Shown here piece after piece: positions 1-9,359 of a DNA stretch of 64,000 nucleotides. Numbering within the stretch: the first letter of the stretch is position 1; the number at the start of each line of letters is the position of its first letter. The notes beneath the pieces are model-generated. The model was not told the DNA's origin, ran no database searches, and saw only the letters and a list, made by a program, of their open reading frames with translations. The translations under genes and the position numbers were made by a program. The DNA comes from Poa pratensis (lineage: Eukaryota; Streptophyta; Magnoliopsida; Poales; Poaceae), in contig CAMZMU010000111.1 of assembly GCA_947311845.1 (NCBI GenBank), forward strand, positions 19,868,321 through 19,932,320, in the 5' to 3' direction.

Positions 1-1271
1 ACTGCCTTATCCCACTCTTTGTCTCCTATAGCACACTTCTTGTATTTACTCTTATTCAAGAACAATAGCTTGTCAAAGGCCTTTCTGTAGTATATTGCAT
101 CCTTCAACATGACGTATGTCGAGTTCCACCTTGTTGTACAATTCAGCGAAAGACCCTTTGTAACATCCAAGTTTTGTTCCTTTGCATATTTTATAAATGC
201 CTCCCACTGTAATGTTGAATTCTTGACAATTGTAACAGTAGCTCTGATATTACGGACTGAAGATGCAATCACTTTTAAACCATCTTGAGCAACAAGATTT
301 AAGATATGGCATAAACATCTGACATGAAAAAATGCACCATCACATACCAATGGGGATTTCTTATCAAGTATGGGAACTAGTTCTTCGACACACTTGTCAT
401 TAGATGATGCATTGTCTAAAGTGAGAGAAAATACTTTCTTTTCAAGGTTCCAATGCATCAAGCTCTTGCAGAACTCATTCCCCAATTTTTTCCCCGAATG
501 GTTTCCTTTCACATGCATGAATTTCACAATCCTTTTCTGCATCTTCCAGTTATCATCTATCCAGTGTACAGTAATGCACATATAACCTAAATTTTGACCA
601 GAAGTCCACATATCCATGGTTGCAGAAAAGCGGGATGAAATAGAACTGAACTCACTATACAACTTTTGTTGTTCCTCAACATGCATCTCAATTATAAGTT
701 TCCTTGTAGTTGGCCTAGACTTGAATGAGAAACCAGGACGCAATGATTTGATAAAGTCAACAAAGTACTCGTGCTCCACCATGGCAAAAGGATAATCATG
801 CATTATTATTGAGATATGCCACTTCCTAAGGCTGACTTCTGCATCGTACCTATTACTGATCTGTAGGGAAGGGGTGCCGTCTTCTCCCTTTGCTACACTG
901 AGTGTTTTCTGTCCTATCTTCACATTATGCTTTGCTTTCAAATGATTCCGGAATGCAGTCGTTCCTCTATTGGAATCAGCTCGAGCTTTGTACCTGCATC
1001 TGTTGCATTTTGCCCACAGCTCTGTCACTTCTTCACCATCAGGAGTCTTGGTCGTCACTTCTTTCTTGGTGAAGTGCAACCATACCTTAGAGGTACACTT
1101 CTTCTGCTTCTTTGCAACAGGAACCGAATCATCTTCATCACCTTCACTACTTTGCACATGCACATCCGCAGGAGACACATCAACTTCAGTTGCAGCAGCT
1201 GCTGCCCTAGTCATAGAAGGTGACCATGCAGTACTTGCCGTTCCGCTGATACTCCCATCTCCTGATTCCAT
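1..1271 (-). CDS. hAT-family transposase with BED zinc finger (partial, C-terminus off window)
   Basis: DDE transposase that would excise and reinsert the surrounding hAT element in the nucleus. I translated the minus strand from the ATG at 1271-1269 to base 1 and met no stop codon in about 423 codons. After an acidic N-terminus, a BED-type zinc finger lies near residues 65-110, with the metal ligands in KCNRCRYKA and FRNHLKAKH. It is followed by the conserved hAT core, including DMWTSGQN, the LTLDNASSND segment, the HVRCLCHILNLV helix and the TTRWNSTYVML block. The C-terminal dimerisation domain would be outside the window. A CAG/G acceptor just upstream of the ATG (about 1283) suggests a 5' UTR intron; a second ATG at 1214 is less likely. 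The intact frame argues for an autonomous, fairly young copy. Confidence 0.92.
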   Translation of the reverse strand, partial: MESGDGSISGTASTAWSPSMTRAAAAATEVDVSPADVHVQSSEGDEDDSVPVAKKQKKCTSKVWLHFTKKEVTTKTPDGEEVTELWAKCNRCRYKARADSNRGTTAFRNHLKAKHNVKIGQKTLSVAKGEDGTPSLQISNRYDAEVSLRKWHISIIMHDYPFAMVEHEYFVDFIKSLRPGFSFKSRPTTRKLIIEMHVEEQQKLYSEFSSISSRFSATMDMWTSGQNLGYMCITVHWIDDNWKMQKRIVKFMHVKGNHSGKKLGNEFCKSLMHWNLEKKVFSLTLDNASSNDKCVEELVPILDKKSPLVCDGAFFHVRCLCHILNLVAQDGLKVIASSVRNIRATVTIVKNSTLQWEAFIKYAKEQNLDVTKGLSLNCTTRWNSTYVMLKDAIYYRKAFDKLLFLNKSKYKKCAIGDKEWDKA

Positions 1272-1860
1272 CCTTCCTGACCTGCAGGTTAAGAACACGT
1301 TCAAGATTAGACACTTGTTCGGAATAAAATGGGGTCGTTGGGAGGAGATGGATGCATGAATGCTTGCAGACCTGGCCGTCGGGAGGCGATGGATGCTTGA
1401 GGCCCCAGCTCGAAGGATCGGTAGCAGACGTACGTCGAAACCAAGAGGAACGGTGGACTACGGCGTTACGGCAAATAGGGAACAAATGATGGCGGCTAGG
1501 GTTACAGCGTTATAGGAAAATAGACGGAGCTGGAGGCTATATAGGGTTACGGCGTTAGCAGGAATAGACATAAGCAATCAGTTTTAGGCCGGGCCATAAC
1601 CTTACATGTTATTGGGCCTATTGTTCGAGGTATTAATTTCCGGATATTTATCGGATAATTGCCGGATATAACCGTGAAATACGGTATATCCTCGGATACG
1701 GACGGATACTAGTAAAACCACATTCTTTTCCGTATCCGTCAACTACTAGCCGTATCCGTGACCGTATCCGGTAACTATCCGACCGAATCCGTATTTTCCT
1801 TCCGTAAGCCTCCGGTCGGTCGGTCGGTCGGAAATAATCCGCTCCGTTTTCACCCCTATA
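1..1860 (-). mobile_element. hAT DNA transposon, right-hand part (its 5' end); remainder lies left of the window
   Basis: The element reads right to left. Its outer end is at about 1851-1860, where the plus strand ends in CACCCCTATA, so the element begins TATAGGGGTG followed by AAAACGG, the usual grass hAT terminal inverted repeat. Positions 1620-1850 are packed with short CCGTATCC/GGATACGG and CCGGATA motifs in both orientations, the expected arrangement of hAT subterminal transposase-binding sites. An intact transposase frame follows at 1271-1. The opposite terminus and the target duplication lie outside the window, so the precise boundary is accurate only to a few bases. Confidence 0.85.
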
Positions 1861-2108
1861 CAGGACACATGGGTACGCGCCAAATCACAATTGCAAACCA
1901 GAACAGAGAGGGAAAATGGAGGCCAACTCCAAGAACGCCATTTAACTGAAGTTCCTAGGGGAAATAGGCAGCGTCGGATTCCAGCAAGCTTCGCCCTGTA
2001 CTTGGAAGTCCCAGGGAAAGCCGCAGCATTTCCCAAGTCCATCTTGCCGGGTCTCTCTAGGCACAATCAGCAGAGTAAATTATCACGATCTGGTTGGTGA
2101 ATCCACCG
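1861..2108 (+). promoter_or_regulatory. Leader/promoter stretch of the FRS gene, cut by the hAT insertion
   Basis: This is 248 bases between the hAT terminus and the FRS start codon. I see no obvious TATA box. Much of the original promoter may lie left of the hAT element or have been displaced by it. The assignment is positional only. Confidence 0.3.
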
Positions 2109-3675
2109 ATGGCTTCTCCACAAGTTGGTGTTGGGAACCCTGATTGTACTGGCGGATCAGAAACACCAAAAGTAAGAATAATCAGTTGTATTTTTCATGA
2201 TTTGCTTGCATAGTATCCTACACACGAACCTGTCAGATCTCCACCAAAAGCTGATGCTATCTTCATAACTCTTCCCTGTATTGAGACATGAATACGCATT
2301 ATCAACTAAAGTGAATATTGATTGACACATGATGTGCAGGAAACCCAAGCTAGCAGTGCATCAGATCGTAGTAACAAAAGGGTACCAAAGATTAGCATGA
2401 ATTTCGAATCAGAAGAGGAAGCTTATTCCTTTTACAACAAGTATGCTGAAGATACGGGTTTTAGCGTCCGAAGAGGCAATAAGAACAAAGTGAAGTACTC
2501 TGAAACAATACAACAGAGGACCTTCTGTTGTTCACGTCAAGGTATGAACTAGTTGTAATTTGGTTGGAGCATTAATTTCAGATGCACTAAGACAATATCT
2601 TCAATTACTAGGATCCCGTCGTGAAGATAAAAGAGAAGATACATTCAAATATAGTAGGCCTGAATCAAGATGTTGTTGTGATGCACACATGAAGATCACT
2701 CTTAGGAACGGACTTTATCATGTGTATGAGTTTGAGGAGAAACATAATCACATTCTTGCTACTGGCGACATGGCCCAATACTTGAGATCACATGGGAAAG
2801 TAACCGAAGCACATATGGCATCTGCAGAGGTCGCCAAGTTCGTAGGCATTTCAAATAAAGCAACTGTTGATCTTTTGGCTAAACAAGCTTGTGGATTGGG
2901 AAACCTTGGCTTTACACGCGAAGATATGAAAAATTGTTTGTACACAAAGAGAACACTACAAGCAAAGCAAGGTGACACCGGAGGAGTATTAGAATACATG
3001 GAGAAGAAGGTGGCAGAAGATGCCAAGTTTTTCTATTCAATTCAAGTAGATGCTGATGATTTGATAACAAATATTTTTTGGGCTGACTCCAAAATGGTAT
3101 CAGACTATGCCATTTTTGGTGATGTTATATGCTTTGACACCACATACAGGAAACTAGATGATGGGCGTCCATTTGGTTTGATTGTTGGGGTGAACAATCA
3201 CAAGAAAACTATTTTGTTTGGTGCTGCACTTCTCTATGATGAAACCGCAGAAAGTTTTGGTTGACTTTTTAGAACGTTTCTAAAAGCCATGTCTGGTAAA
3301 CATCCAGAGACAATTCTAACTGATGAAGATGCAGCAATGGCCAAAGCGATCAGAATAGTGCTGCCTGATTCTCTCCATAGACTTTGTGTGTGGCATATGA
3401 ATCAAAATGCTTGCAAACACCTTGCTGGAGTTGTTCCAGAATATAAGAAGTTCAATGCTGATTTTCAACATTGTATCTATGACATAGAGGAAGAAGATGA
3501 GTTTATATATGCATGGAGTGAAATGCTTGATAAGTATGGACTACATGAGAATGAGTGGCTTCAAAGGTGGTTTCAGAAAAGGGAGCACTGGGCACTAGTG
3601 TATGGCAAAAATACGTTCTCTGCCCACATGAGCACTACCCAAAGAAGTGAAAGTATGAACAATTTAAGGCTTTAG
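2109..3675 (+). pseudogene. FAR1/FHY3-related (FRS) transcription-factor-like gene, interrupted and truncated
   Basis: FRS proteins are domesticated MULE transposases that act as nuclear transcription factors. The three inferred exons are 2109-2171, 2340-2541 and 2612 onward. The GT-AG introns are 2172-2339 and 2542-2611, and phase is kept across both junctions. Exon 2 and early exon 3 encode the FAR1 DNA-binding domain (SEEEAYSFYNKYAEDTGF, then SRPESRCCCDAHMKI and the EKHNH zinc ligands). Exon 3 then encodes the MULE/DDE domain (VICFDTTYRK, LTDEDAAMAKAI, HRLCVWHM). At 3262-3264 the tryptophan codon expected in the conserved WLFRTFLKAM block is TGA, and the frame resumes unchanged on the other side. 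The frame stops at 3675 just after the SESMNN block, so the rest of the MULE domain, the SWIM zinc finger and the C-terminus are absent. A functional short product is unlikely. Confidence 0.85.
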
Positions 3676-4599
3676 AAATATAGCATGTCATTTTAATGAT
3701 TCCTTCTTTATTTTTAAATGCAAAATTTCACCTCCTCCGAGCGGAAAAAAGCCACCATTGCCACCACCTCGATCTCCGGCTCCATCACAATCTTCCTTCC
3801 ATGACTTCCTCTGCATCCAACCTCCATGCATTCCTCCTCCTCGGCGCAGGTCGACAAGGCGGCGGACAACAACACCGCTGGGAGGAGAGGTCACCTGCTT
3901 TTCGCACCCATGCGCCACGCCGTGCTGTACTGGCGGGAAGGCCACCCGTCCTGCTCCGCCTCAGTTCCCGCTTCAGACGGTCGACGCAAGAGTACCCCAC
4001 CGCCCTCTGTAAACACAGCGTCGTGGAGTACCCCACCGCCCTGGTCCTTTCGGTGGGAGTCCTCCCGATCACGGTGACGCATACGAGAAAAGTAGAATAA
4101 GAGTCCCGATGTAACATGGCCGATCAATCGGCAGGGAAAAACAGCAAGCAACCTAGCGGATCCGACCGAAAGAAAAAAAAAACCTAGCACCGTAGCCTTG
4201 TCCATCCGATGGATGGACATGCATGGGACGACACTGAAGGTCGCGATGAAGATCGAGGATATGAAATAATTTGTGCCAATAACCCGCTCAAAGAGCACTC
4301 CTTGCTTAAATAAAAATATTCAGCGCACTTTATCTTAAATGTTATTCAGCTCATGTGCGATTTTCGCTGCTGTTTATCAGACTTCATGTACACTTGGTGG
4401 GTACTTCCATGACTTTCGTGGCGATGATGAGTTATGGTTACGGTACCACATTATTGAGGTACATGTGCTCCTATTGACTTGCACTAAAAATTCTACGTAG
4501 TTTTTTTTACTTGTAAATTGTGTAAACGCACGCACATGTCAACTAGTTAGACTCAAAGTTCGAACCATCATCGTTATCATGGAGCAAAGTTACGGAGTA
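3676..4599. other. Unassigned stretch after the truncated FRS gene
   Basis: Sequence similarity to FRS ends at 3675. Positions 3720-4080 are GC-rich and open in several frames, but the frames contradict one another and show no domain, so I do not call a gene. Positions 4300-4599 are AT-rich without recognisable motifs. Confidence 0.4.
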
Positions 4600-6350
4600 C
4601 TTTATAAAAATAAAAATGTTTTCTGAAATCACGATCTTCTATCTGGTAGAACAATCACGGTTTTTGCGCCCATATTTCTGACAGCGACTGCGAGCACAGA
4701 GGCAGATGCTATTTCGACCCTAGCCAGCCACTTTCGTGCTCAGCATGGAAAAAAAAGAAGCGCACAAGCCGAAGGAGCTTCCATGACAGGTCACTGAGGC
4801 CGGTGACCGTGCCCAGCTCGGCCGAAAGCCACTGCTTCAGCACGACAGTACCATCCATCCATGTCCTCCGTACGACGACGACGACGACGGGGAAAAGGCA
4901 CGCGCAGCCGGATCACTGTTCGCGAGAGGTACTCCTCTCTATTTCCAGACGCGTCCGACTATCTTTTTTTGGGGGATTTGGCAGGCGATTCGCCGATCTT
5001 GGGCACTGCCGCCCGGCCCATGGGAGCCCTCTCCCTTGGCGCTTTGGTTGGCAGCACGTACGACCGGTTGGCCGGCCCCAACTTGCACTATGCTTGGCAT
5101 AACATCCCGGCCACGGGGCACGTCCTCCAGGGGTCAACCCGGCCGCGAGCATGCAGAGTCCTGTGTATCCGTATCGATCTTGTTTTAGCTCGATGGCATC
5201 ACATCTCATCTCGTGAACAGTGACGGCCAGTGGCCACGAATGCCGATCGCTGAAGCTTTTGGAAGGAATATTTGATGCTGATCGACAAATGATGCAGACG
5301 ATATGTATGGATTGTGGCTTTCGCCGGGGCCGGAATAAGGATGGCAATTTTACCCACGGGTACGGGTACCCGCGGGTACCGTACCCGCATGGGTAGGATA
5401 TGGGCACATTTTTATACCCATGTGTGGTACCCGTACCATACCCGCTAAGTCGCGGGTAGGTCACAGGTATAACCTTGTACCCGTGGCTATATACCCATAC
5501 TCTGTCCGTTTATATATTTTACCCGTGGAGATTTAACATTCATTCTCGTGAGGTTATGAACCTATGTTAAAGTTGTCATCAATTATCAATTTGAGTTGAG
5601 ATAATTGTCATCTACTCAAATATATGTTATTGAGTCGAGATAATTTTTTTCTTTATCAATGTGTTATTGATAAATGTAAAAATTATTTATAACATGTGTA
5701 CCATTTGATCTACCCATTGGATACCCAACGGGTATGGGTATACCTGGTGGGTATGGGTACGTGTAATGTTTTATATCCGTGGGTACGGGTATGGGTAGAG
5801 TTTTGTACGCATTAACTATACGGATATGGGTATGGTATTACTCTACCCGCCTCATACCCTACCCATTGTCATCCTTAGGCCGGAAGCCGGATCAAGTTCG
5901 TTGCGTGCTTCCCGTGGCTAGGTCGCTATTGGCGCTAAAGCACGCCGGATTGTATCGATTTGCCCTGCCCCTACATCATATCACGAACAATTCATCATTT
6001 GCGGCGGCCACGCAGTGTCTTTCTCCAAGAGCAACCACTGATGAGTGATGAGTAGCTTGGGAAGACGGTGATTAATTCTTTGGTTGCAGGAAATCGAACG
6101 GTTTCGTGTTCCAGATTTAGTGTGAACAGACATTTGTTCCAGTGATCTAGAGGACGTAATGGTCCAACCGGTCCGCCACGTCCTTCTCTCAAAATCGACG
6201 ACACGTACGGTGAGTCGGTGACATGTCGTCGCTTGTCGCAGGTTCAATACATGGCCGGATGGTCACGGTTTCGTTCAAATCAGTTATCGAGAAGGATGGG
6301 ACGGGAGCCGTGCTCCGCCGGGCAGCGGAAACCTCTGGCATTCTTTCGCT
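4600..6350 (+). repeat. Inverted duplication arm L (partner at 11470-12545)
   Basis: About 1.2 kb of this interval, excluding the MITE at 5336-5877, matches the reverse complement of 11470-12545 through shared blocks: the CGTCGTCGTCGT/ACGACGACGACG run near 4870-4890 and 12270-12290, the AGATCGGGGAATCGCC block near 4990 and 12165, and the GGATTGTGGCTTTCG block near 5310 and 11930. Reading frames across it are not conserved between the arms, so it behaves as a non-coding duplicated segment. Confidence 0.8.
5336..5877. mobile_element. Non-autonomous hAT MITE with perfect 8-bp target duplication
   Basis: The element is 542 bp and has imperfect terminal inverted repeats: TAAGGATGGCAAT at the left and the complement of TAAGGATGACAAT at the right. 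It is flanked exactly by GGCCGGAA at 5328-5335 and 5878-5885, the 8-bp duplication expected of hAT transposition. Both subterminal regions (5340-5500 and 5710-5870) are dense in TACCCG/CGGGTA motifs, analogous to Ac/Tam3-type binding sites, and the middle is AT-rich and non-coding. The paralogous arm near 11915-11930 lacks it, giving a related empty site. Confidence 0.93.
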
Positions 6351-6359
6351 TGCAATCTA

Positions 6360-6648
6360 CTCCTTCCGTTCCAAATTACTTCCTCCGTTTCTAAATATAA
6401 GATGTTTTAGCTTTTCTTCATATTCACATGTATCTAGATATATGTGGACATGTTTTAATGTGTATGTACACTTATTTGGGTTTGCATCTAGCCAACATGT
6501 GAGTTAGGTTAGGTATAACATCTTACATTGTGCAACGGAGAGAGTAGATGATTTATCTACATATAAATGTATCTAAACATGTTACAAATATTGATACGTA
6601 CATTCATATTTAGACAAATTTAAATCATCTAATCTAGATCGGAGAGAG
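6360..6648. mobile_element. Stowaway (Tc1/mariner) MITE, outer copy
   Basis: It begins CTCCTTCCGTTCC and ends GGAGAGAG, with TA on both sides (6358-6359 and 6649-6650). A second Stowaway sits inside it at 6379-6544. Confidence 0.8.
6379..6544. mobile_element. Stowaway MITE nested inside another Stowaway
   Basis: The left end is CTTCCTCCGTTTCTAAATAT and the right end is the complement of CTCTCTCCGTTGC. TA duplications are at 6377-6378 and 6545-6546, and both lie within the outer MITE at 6360-6648. Confidence 0.82.
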
Positions 6649-6650
6649 TA

Positions 6651-7250
6651 CTACGCAGCAGCAGCAGCTAGCACGTACTGAACCGTGAGGCGACCGATGC
6701 CCCACGCGCTCGCTAGGCTAGCTCGAGATTTCCCTGGCGATCGAACTGAATGGACTATACCGCTTGTACTGACTTTGTAGACTGCATATATGACGATCCA
6801 TTGAATTGATGTACCCATGCATGTACAACACTTGCATCTAGTTTAGCAAGTCTGGTACGGCGCCACCCGATACTTTCTCACCAAGGGTACAAACGCAAAT
6901 TAAGTTGGCAAAACAGGAGGTATGGAAACTTGCAAATGGCAACACGGGTCTGTTGGAGTACAAGGAGGATCTGGTCTAGGCATGGGGGAAGAAACACCAC
7001 TGCAGTCTAAAGAGGTGCTGCTCGAGGTAGTGCAGACCGAGGTTTCTCCTGCCGCGACAGAGAAATCGGTTTTCTCTGTCCCGACAGTCAGTTCACCTAC
7101 ACAGCAGTTTGTTGCGGGTGCGGCAGAGAAAACTGAGGGTTTTACTGCCCCGGCAGAAGGCTCGGCAGGGCAGAGGGTTGTTGCTGATATTGTTCTGTCT
7201 GATGTATCTGCAGTTGGCTTCGACGCTGTCCTGCTGTAACTCGATGGATG
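6651..7250 (+). other. Intergenic stretch with an isolated 105-codon open frame (6922-7239)
   Basis: The frame at 6922-7239 begins with ATG and encodes an Ala/Glu/Val/Ser-rich peptide with no domain I recognise. Its repeated TEK/AEK-VF/GF-P segments resemble a low-complexity spacer of a retroelement polyprotein, but I cannot prove that. No promoter motif or paralog is visible. The rest of the interval is featureless. Confidence 0.3.
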
Positions 7251-7807
7251 GACATGTGGCAGCGAAAGGGGAAATTAATCTATAGCTCTGTACGTAGCAT
7301 ATGCCTATGGACTGTGAATCCAGTCGACTGTTAATTATACATCGGTGTGTCCGTTAATCAATCTAGTATACATGCATGTGCAAAACTCAGAAGAAGAAGA
7401 AGAAGAAGGCCAAAACCAAAATCATACCAAGTAGTATTTCCGACTAATCGCCTACTCTCCCCATGTCTCCCTCTCTACGTGTGTACAGTACACACATGTA
7501 CCCGGTATCGTCAGATGGGCGTGGTCCTGCGCACGCGCGCTCCGGTGCTCACACTCGCCATGCATGCTCACAGGCGCCGATCGTCGGCGTCGATCACGAC
7601 ATGACTTTGGCGCGGGTGCACGGCGCCAGGTGCACTCGGTGCGACGCCGACACCGAGGAGGAGGTGTCCCGGTCGACGAGCGCGCAGAGGCGGAGGAAGT
7701 CGTCGACGGAGCATGGCAGGCGGAGGGGTCCCGAGGAGTAGTGGTAGCCGTAGGTGTCCCTCGCCGCCTCGAGCAGGCGGCGGAAGAGCGGGTGGTAGAG
7801 GTAGGCG
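7250..7807 (-). repeat. Tandem duplicate of the 3' half of the SAUR unit
   Basis: This segment is a diverged copy of 8380-9100. It contains the SAUR C-terminal coding part (7594-7807) and its 3' flank, including an AAG microsatellite near 7391-7405 with five units where the 8380-9100 copy has two. Together with the following 7808-8870 it forms a tandem arrangement ending abruptly at 7807. Confidence 0.8.
7594..7807 (-). pseudogene. Truncated SAUR gene (C-terminal ~70 codons)
   Basis: Read on the minus strand, 7807-7597 is an intact frame for the second half of a SAUR domain (YLYHPLFRRLLEAARDTYGY, then LRLPCSVDDF and ALVDRD) followed by the Ser-rich tail and HRVHLAPCTRAKVMS. The stop is at 7596-7594. 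Everything upstream of the AYLYHP segment is missing: at 7807/7808 the sequence switches to an AT-rich segment homologous to the 3' flank of the other SAURs. With no start codon, N-terminal KKG-AVRVG segment or promoter, it is a dead duplicate. Its frame has no stop, so the truncation may be recent. Confidence 0.88.
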
Positions 7808-8870
7808 GGTGGTAAATTTTCAATAAAATCTTAATTTGTTCTATAACTAATTGAAAAATTCGAGATTATGACATTTCAGTACCCATTTAAATTTGGGAAT
7901 TTTCGTGGAAATACTACCATATGTAAGTTCCATATAACGATCGAGATTTGTGCAAGTAAAGAAGGATGAGAAGAGTTGGATCGGGCTCAATATCCAACGG
8001 GTGGTATTTCCAAATGAATCAACTGAGTTAATTGTCATTTCCATGAAGATATTATGTAATTTCATTGTGCGCGCATAGTTAAAGCAGAGTTTGGCAAACT
8101 GATGATCTCGTCCTGCCTTGCCTTTTGAAGAAAGTGAAGCAGAGGGGGTTCGAATAATCAAGAAAGAAACGAAGAAATAGAGGTGAAGATATGAAAGGTC
8201 GCTGTACGGAGAATGAAGGTTTTTTTTTTGAAACCAGACTCAGGTGCTGATTGCTGAACCCACAGTGAAGGACAGGACATGAATCTACCAGCAGAAAGAA
8301 ACGCGACATCGGAAATTCCCCAAGGACCCCATCATGATTAGTTGGAGCATATATGATGCTATCCTGTCCTGTCCTGCTGCAACTCGATGTACATGGGGTA
8401 CGTAGCGAGAGGGGAAATTGACCTGTAATTCTGTACGTAGCGAACGCCTATATCCAGATTCCAACTTGATGCCTGCCTGCGAACTCTGATCTTGTGGCCT
8501 GTTCGGCATTCATTTCGAACTCGATCGTGCTTAATTCGGTGCTGAATCTTGCAAAAGAGAAGGAAATCAAGCAAATCAAATCTGTCTGTATGGCGACTGT
8601 GAATCCAAGTGTTTATTATACGTACATCGGTGTGTCTGTTAATCAATCTACTCCAGTATACATGCATCTGCAAAACTCAGAAGAAGGCCAAAACCAAAAT
8701 CATACCAAGTACTAGTACTTCAGACTAATCACCTACTCTCTCCATGTCTCTTTCTCTAGAGTGTACAGTACACACATGTATCGGGTATCTGGAGATGGGC
8801 GTACTCCCGCGCACGCTCGCGCTCCGGTGCTCACAGTCGCCATGCATGCTCACAGCCCATCATCAAGCGA
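7808..8870 (-). repeat. SAUR 3' flank, inverted partner of 16503-18165
   Basis: The reverse complement of this interval aligns with the region following the SAUR at 16188-16502. Shared blocks are the AATCATGATGG and TTCACTGTGGG stretches near 8260-8345 (counterparts 17035-17590), the CTTCACTTTCTT block near 8140 (17730), and the CATTTCC...ATGAAGA block near 8040 (17910). It holds no gene of its own. Confidence 0.8.
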
Positions 8871-9194
8871 TCACGACGTGACTTTGGCGCGGGTGCACGG
8901 CGCCAGGTGCACGCGGTGCGACGACGACGACGACGAGTGCGCCGCCGAAGAGGAGGTGTCCCGGTCGACGAGCGCGCGGAGGCGGATGAACTCGTCGACG
9001 GAGCAGGGTAGGCGCAGGGGGCCCGAGGAGTAGTGGTAGCCGTAGGTGTCCCTCGCGGCCTCGAGCAGGCGGCGGAAGAGCGGGTGGTAGAGGTAGGCGA
9101 TGGGGATGACGAAGCGGCGCTGGTCCTCGTCGCCGACCCGCACCGCCAGAAACCCCTTCTTCACCTTCCCACCCTTCTTCTCCTCGCCCTGCAT
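8871..9194 (-). CDS. SAUR family protein (small auxin-up RNA), 107 aa
   Basis: SAURs are plant-specific early auxin-response proteins, many of which bind and inhibit PP2C.D phosphatases and so promote acid growth. From the ATG at 9194-9192 the frame reads MQGEEKKGG, then the SAUR domain (roughly residues 12-80) with KKGFLAVRVGDEDQRRFVIP, YLYHPLFRRLLEAARDTYGY, LRLPCSVDEF and RALVDRD. A Ser/His-rich tail ends in APCTRAKVTS. The upstream in-frame extension to 9281 starts at TTG, and only the MQGEEKK start is shared with the copy at 16188, so I use 9194. The gene is intronless, as is typical for SAURs. A TATA box lies about 150 bases upstream with a TGTCTC element beside it. It is the most similar partner of the plus-strand copy. 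Confidence 0.93.
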   Translation of the reverse strand: MQGEEKKGGKVKKGFLAVRVGDEDQRRFVIPIAYLYHPLFRRLLEAARDTYGYHYSSGPLRLPCSVDEFIRLRALVDRDTSSSAAHSSSSSSHRVHLAPCTRAKVTS

Positions 9195-9342
9195 GGTCCT
9201 CGCCGCCGGCGGTCCAGCTGCTGCCGAGCTCTCGCCGTCGCTTGCTCCTTGCTGCTGACCAGCTGATGCTGCCTGCCACAAAGCTGCTAGCTAGAAGAGG
9301 TGTGTGTGTGTGTGTGTGGTGCGATGTGGTTCGTGGTGGTTG

Positions 9343-9348
9343 TTTATA
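9343..9348 (-). promoter_or_regulatory. TATA box of the minus-strand SAUR
   Basis: The minus strand reads TCCTATAAACA about 150 bases before the start codon. The same AGTCCTATAA context occurs at the matching distance from the other SAUR at 16027. Confidence 0.7.
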
Positions 9349-9353
9349 GGACT

Positions 9354-9359
9354 TGTCTC
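9354..9359 (+). promoter_or_regulatory. Canonical auxin response element TGTCTC beside the SAUR TATA box
   Basis: TGTCTC (GAGACA on the gene's strand) lies 5 bases upstream of the TATA box. It is the classical binding hexamer for auxin response factors. The equivalent position in the paralog reads GAGCCT. Confidence 0.55.

Noticed and set aside
3696..4117. Frames of 83-134 codons after the FRS pseudogene
   Set aside because: Several frames on both strands overlap with no shared domain, splice pattern or homologous copy.
4803..5223. Frames with the shared SIHVLRTTTTTTGK peptide at 4803-5223 and 12349-11996
   Set aside because: The shared peptide comes from the duplicated CGT-rich DNA. Frames diverge on both sides and the arms are in inverted non-coding context.
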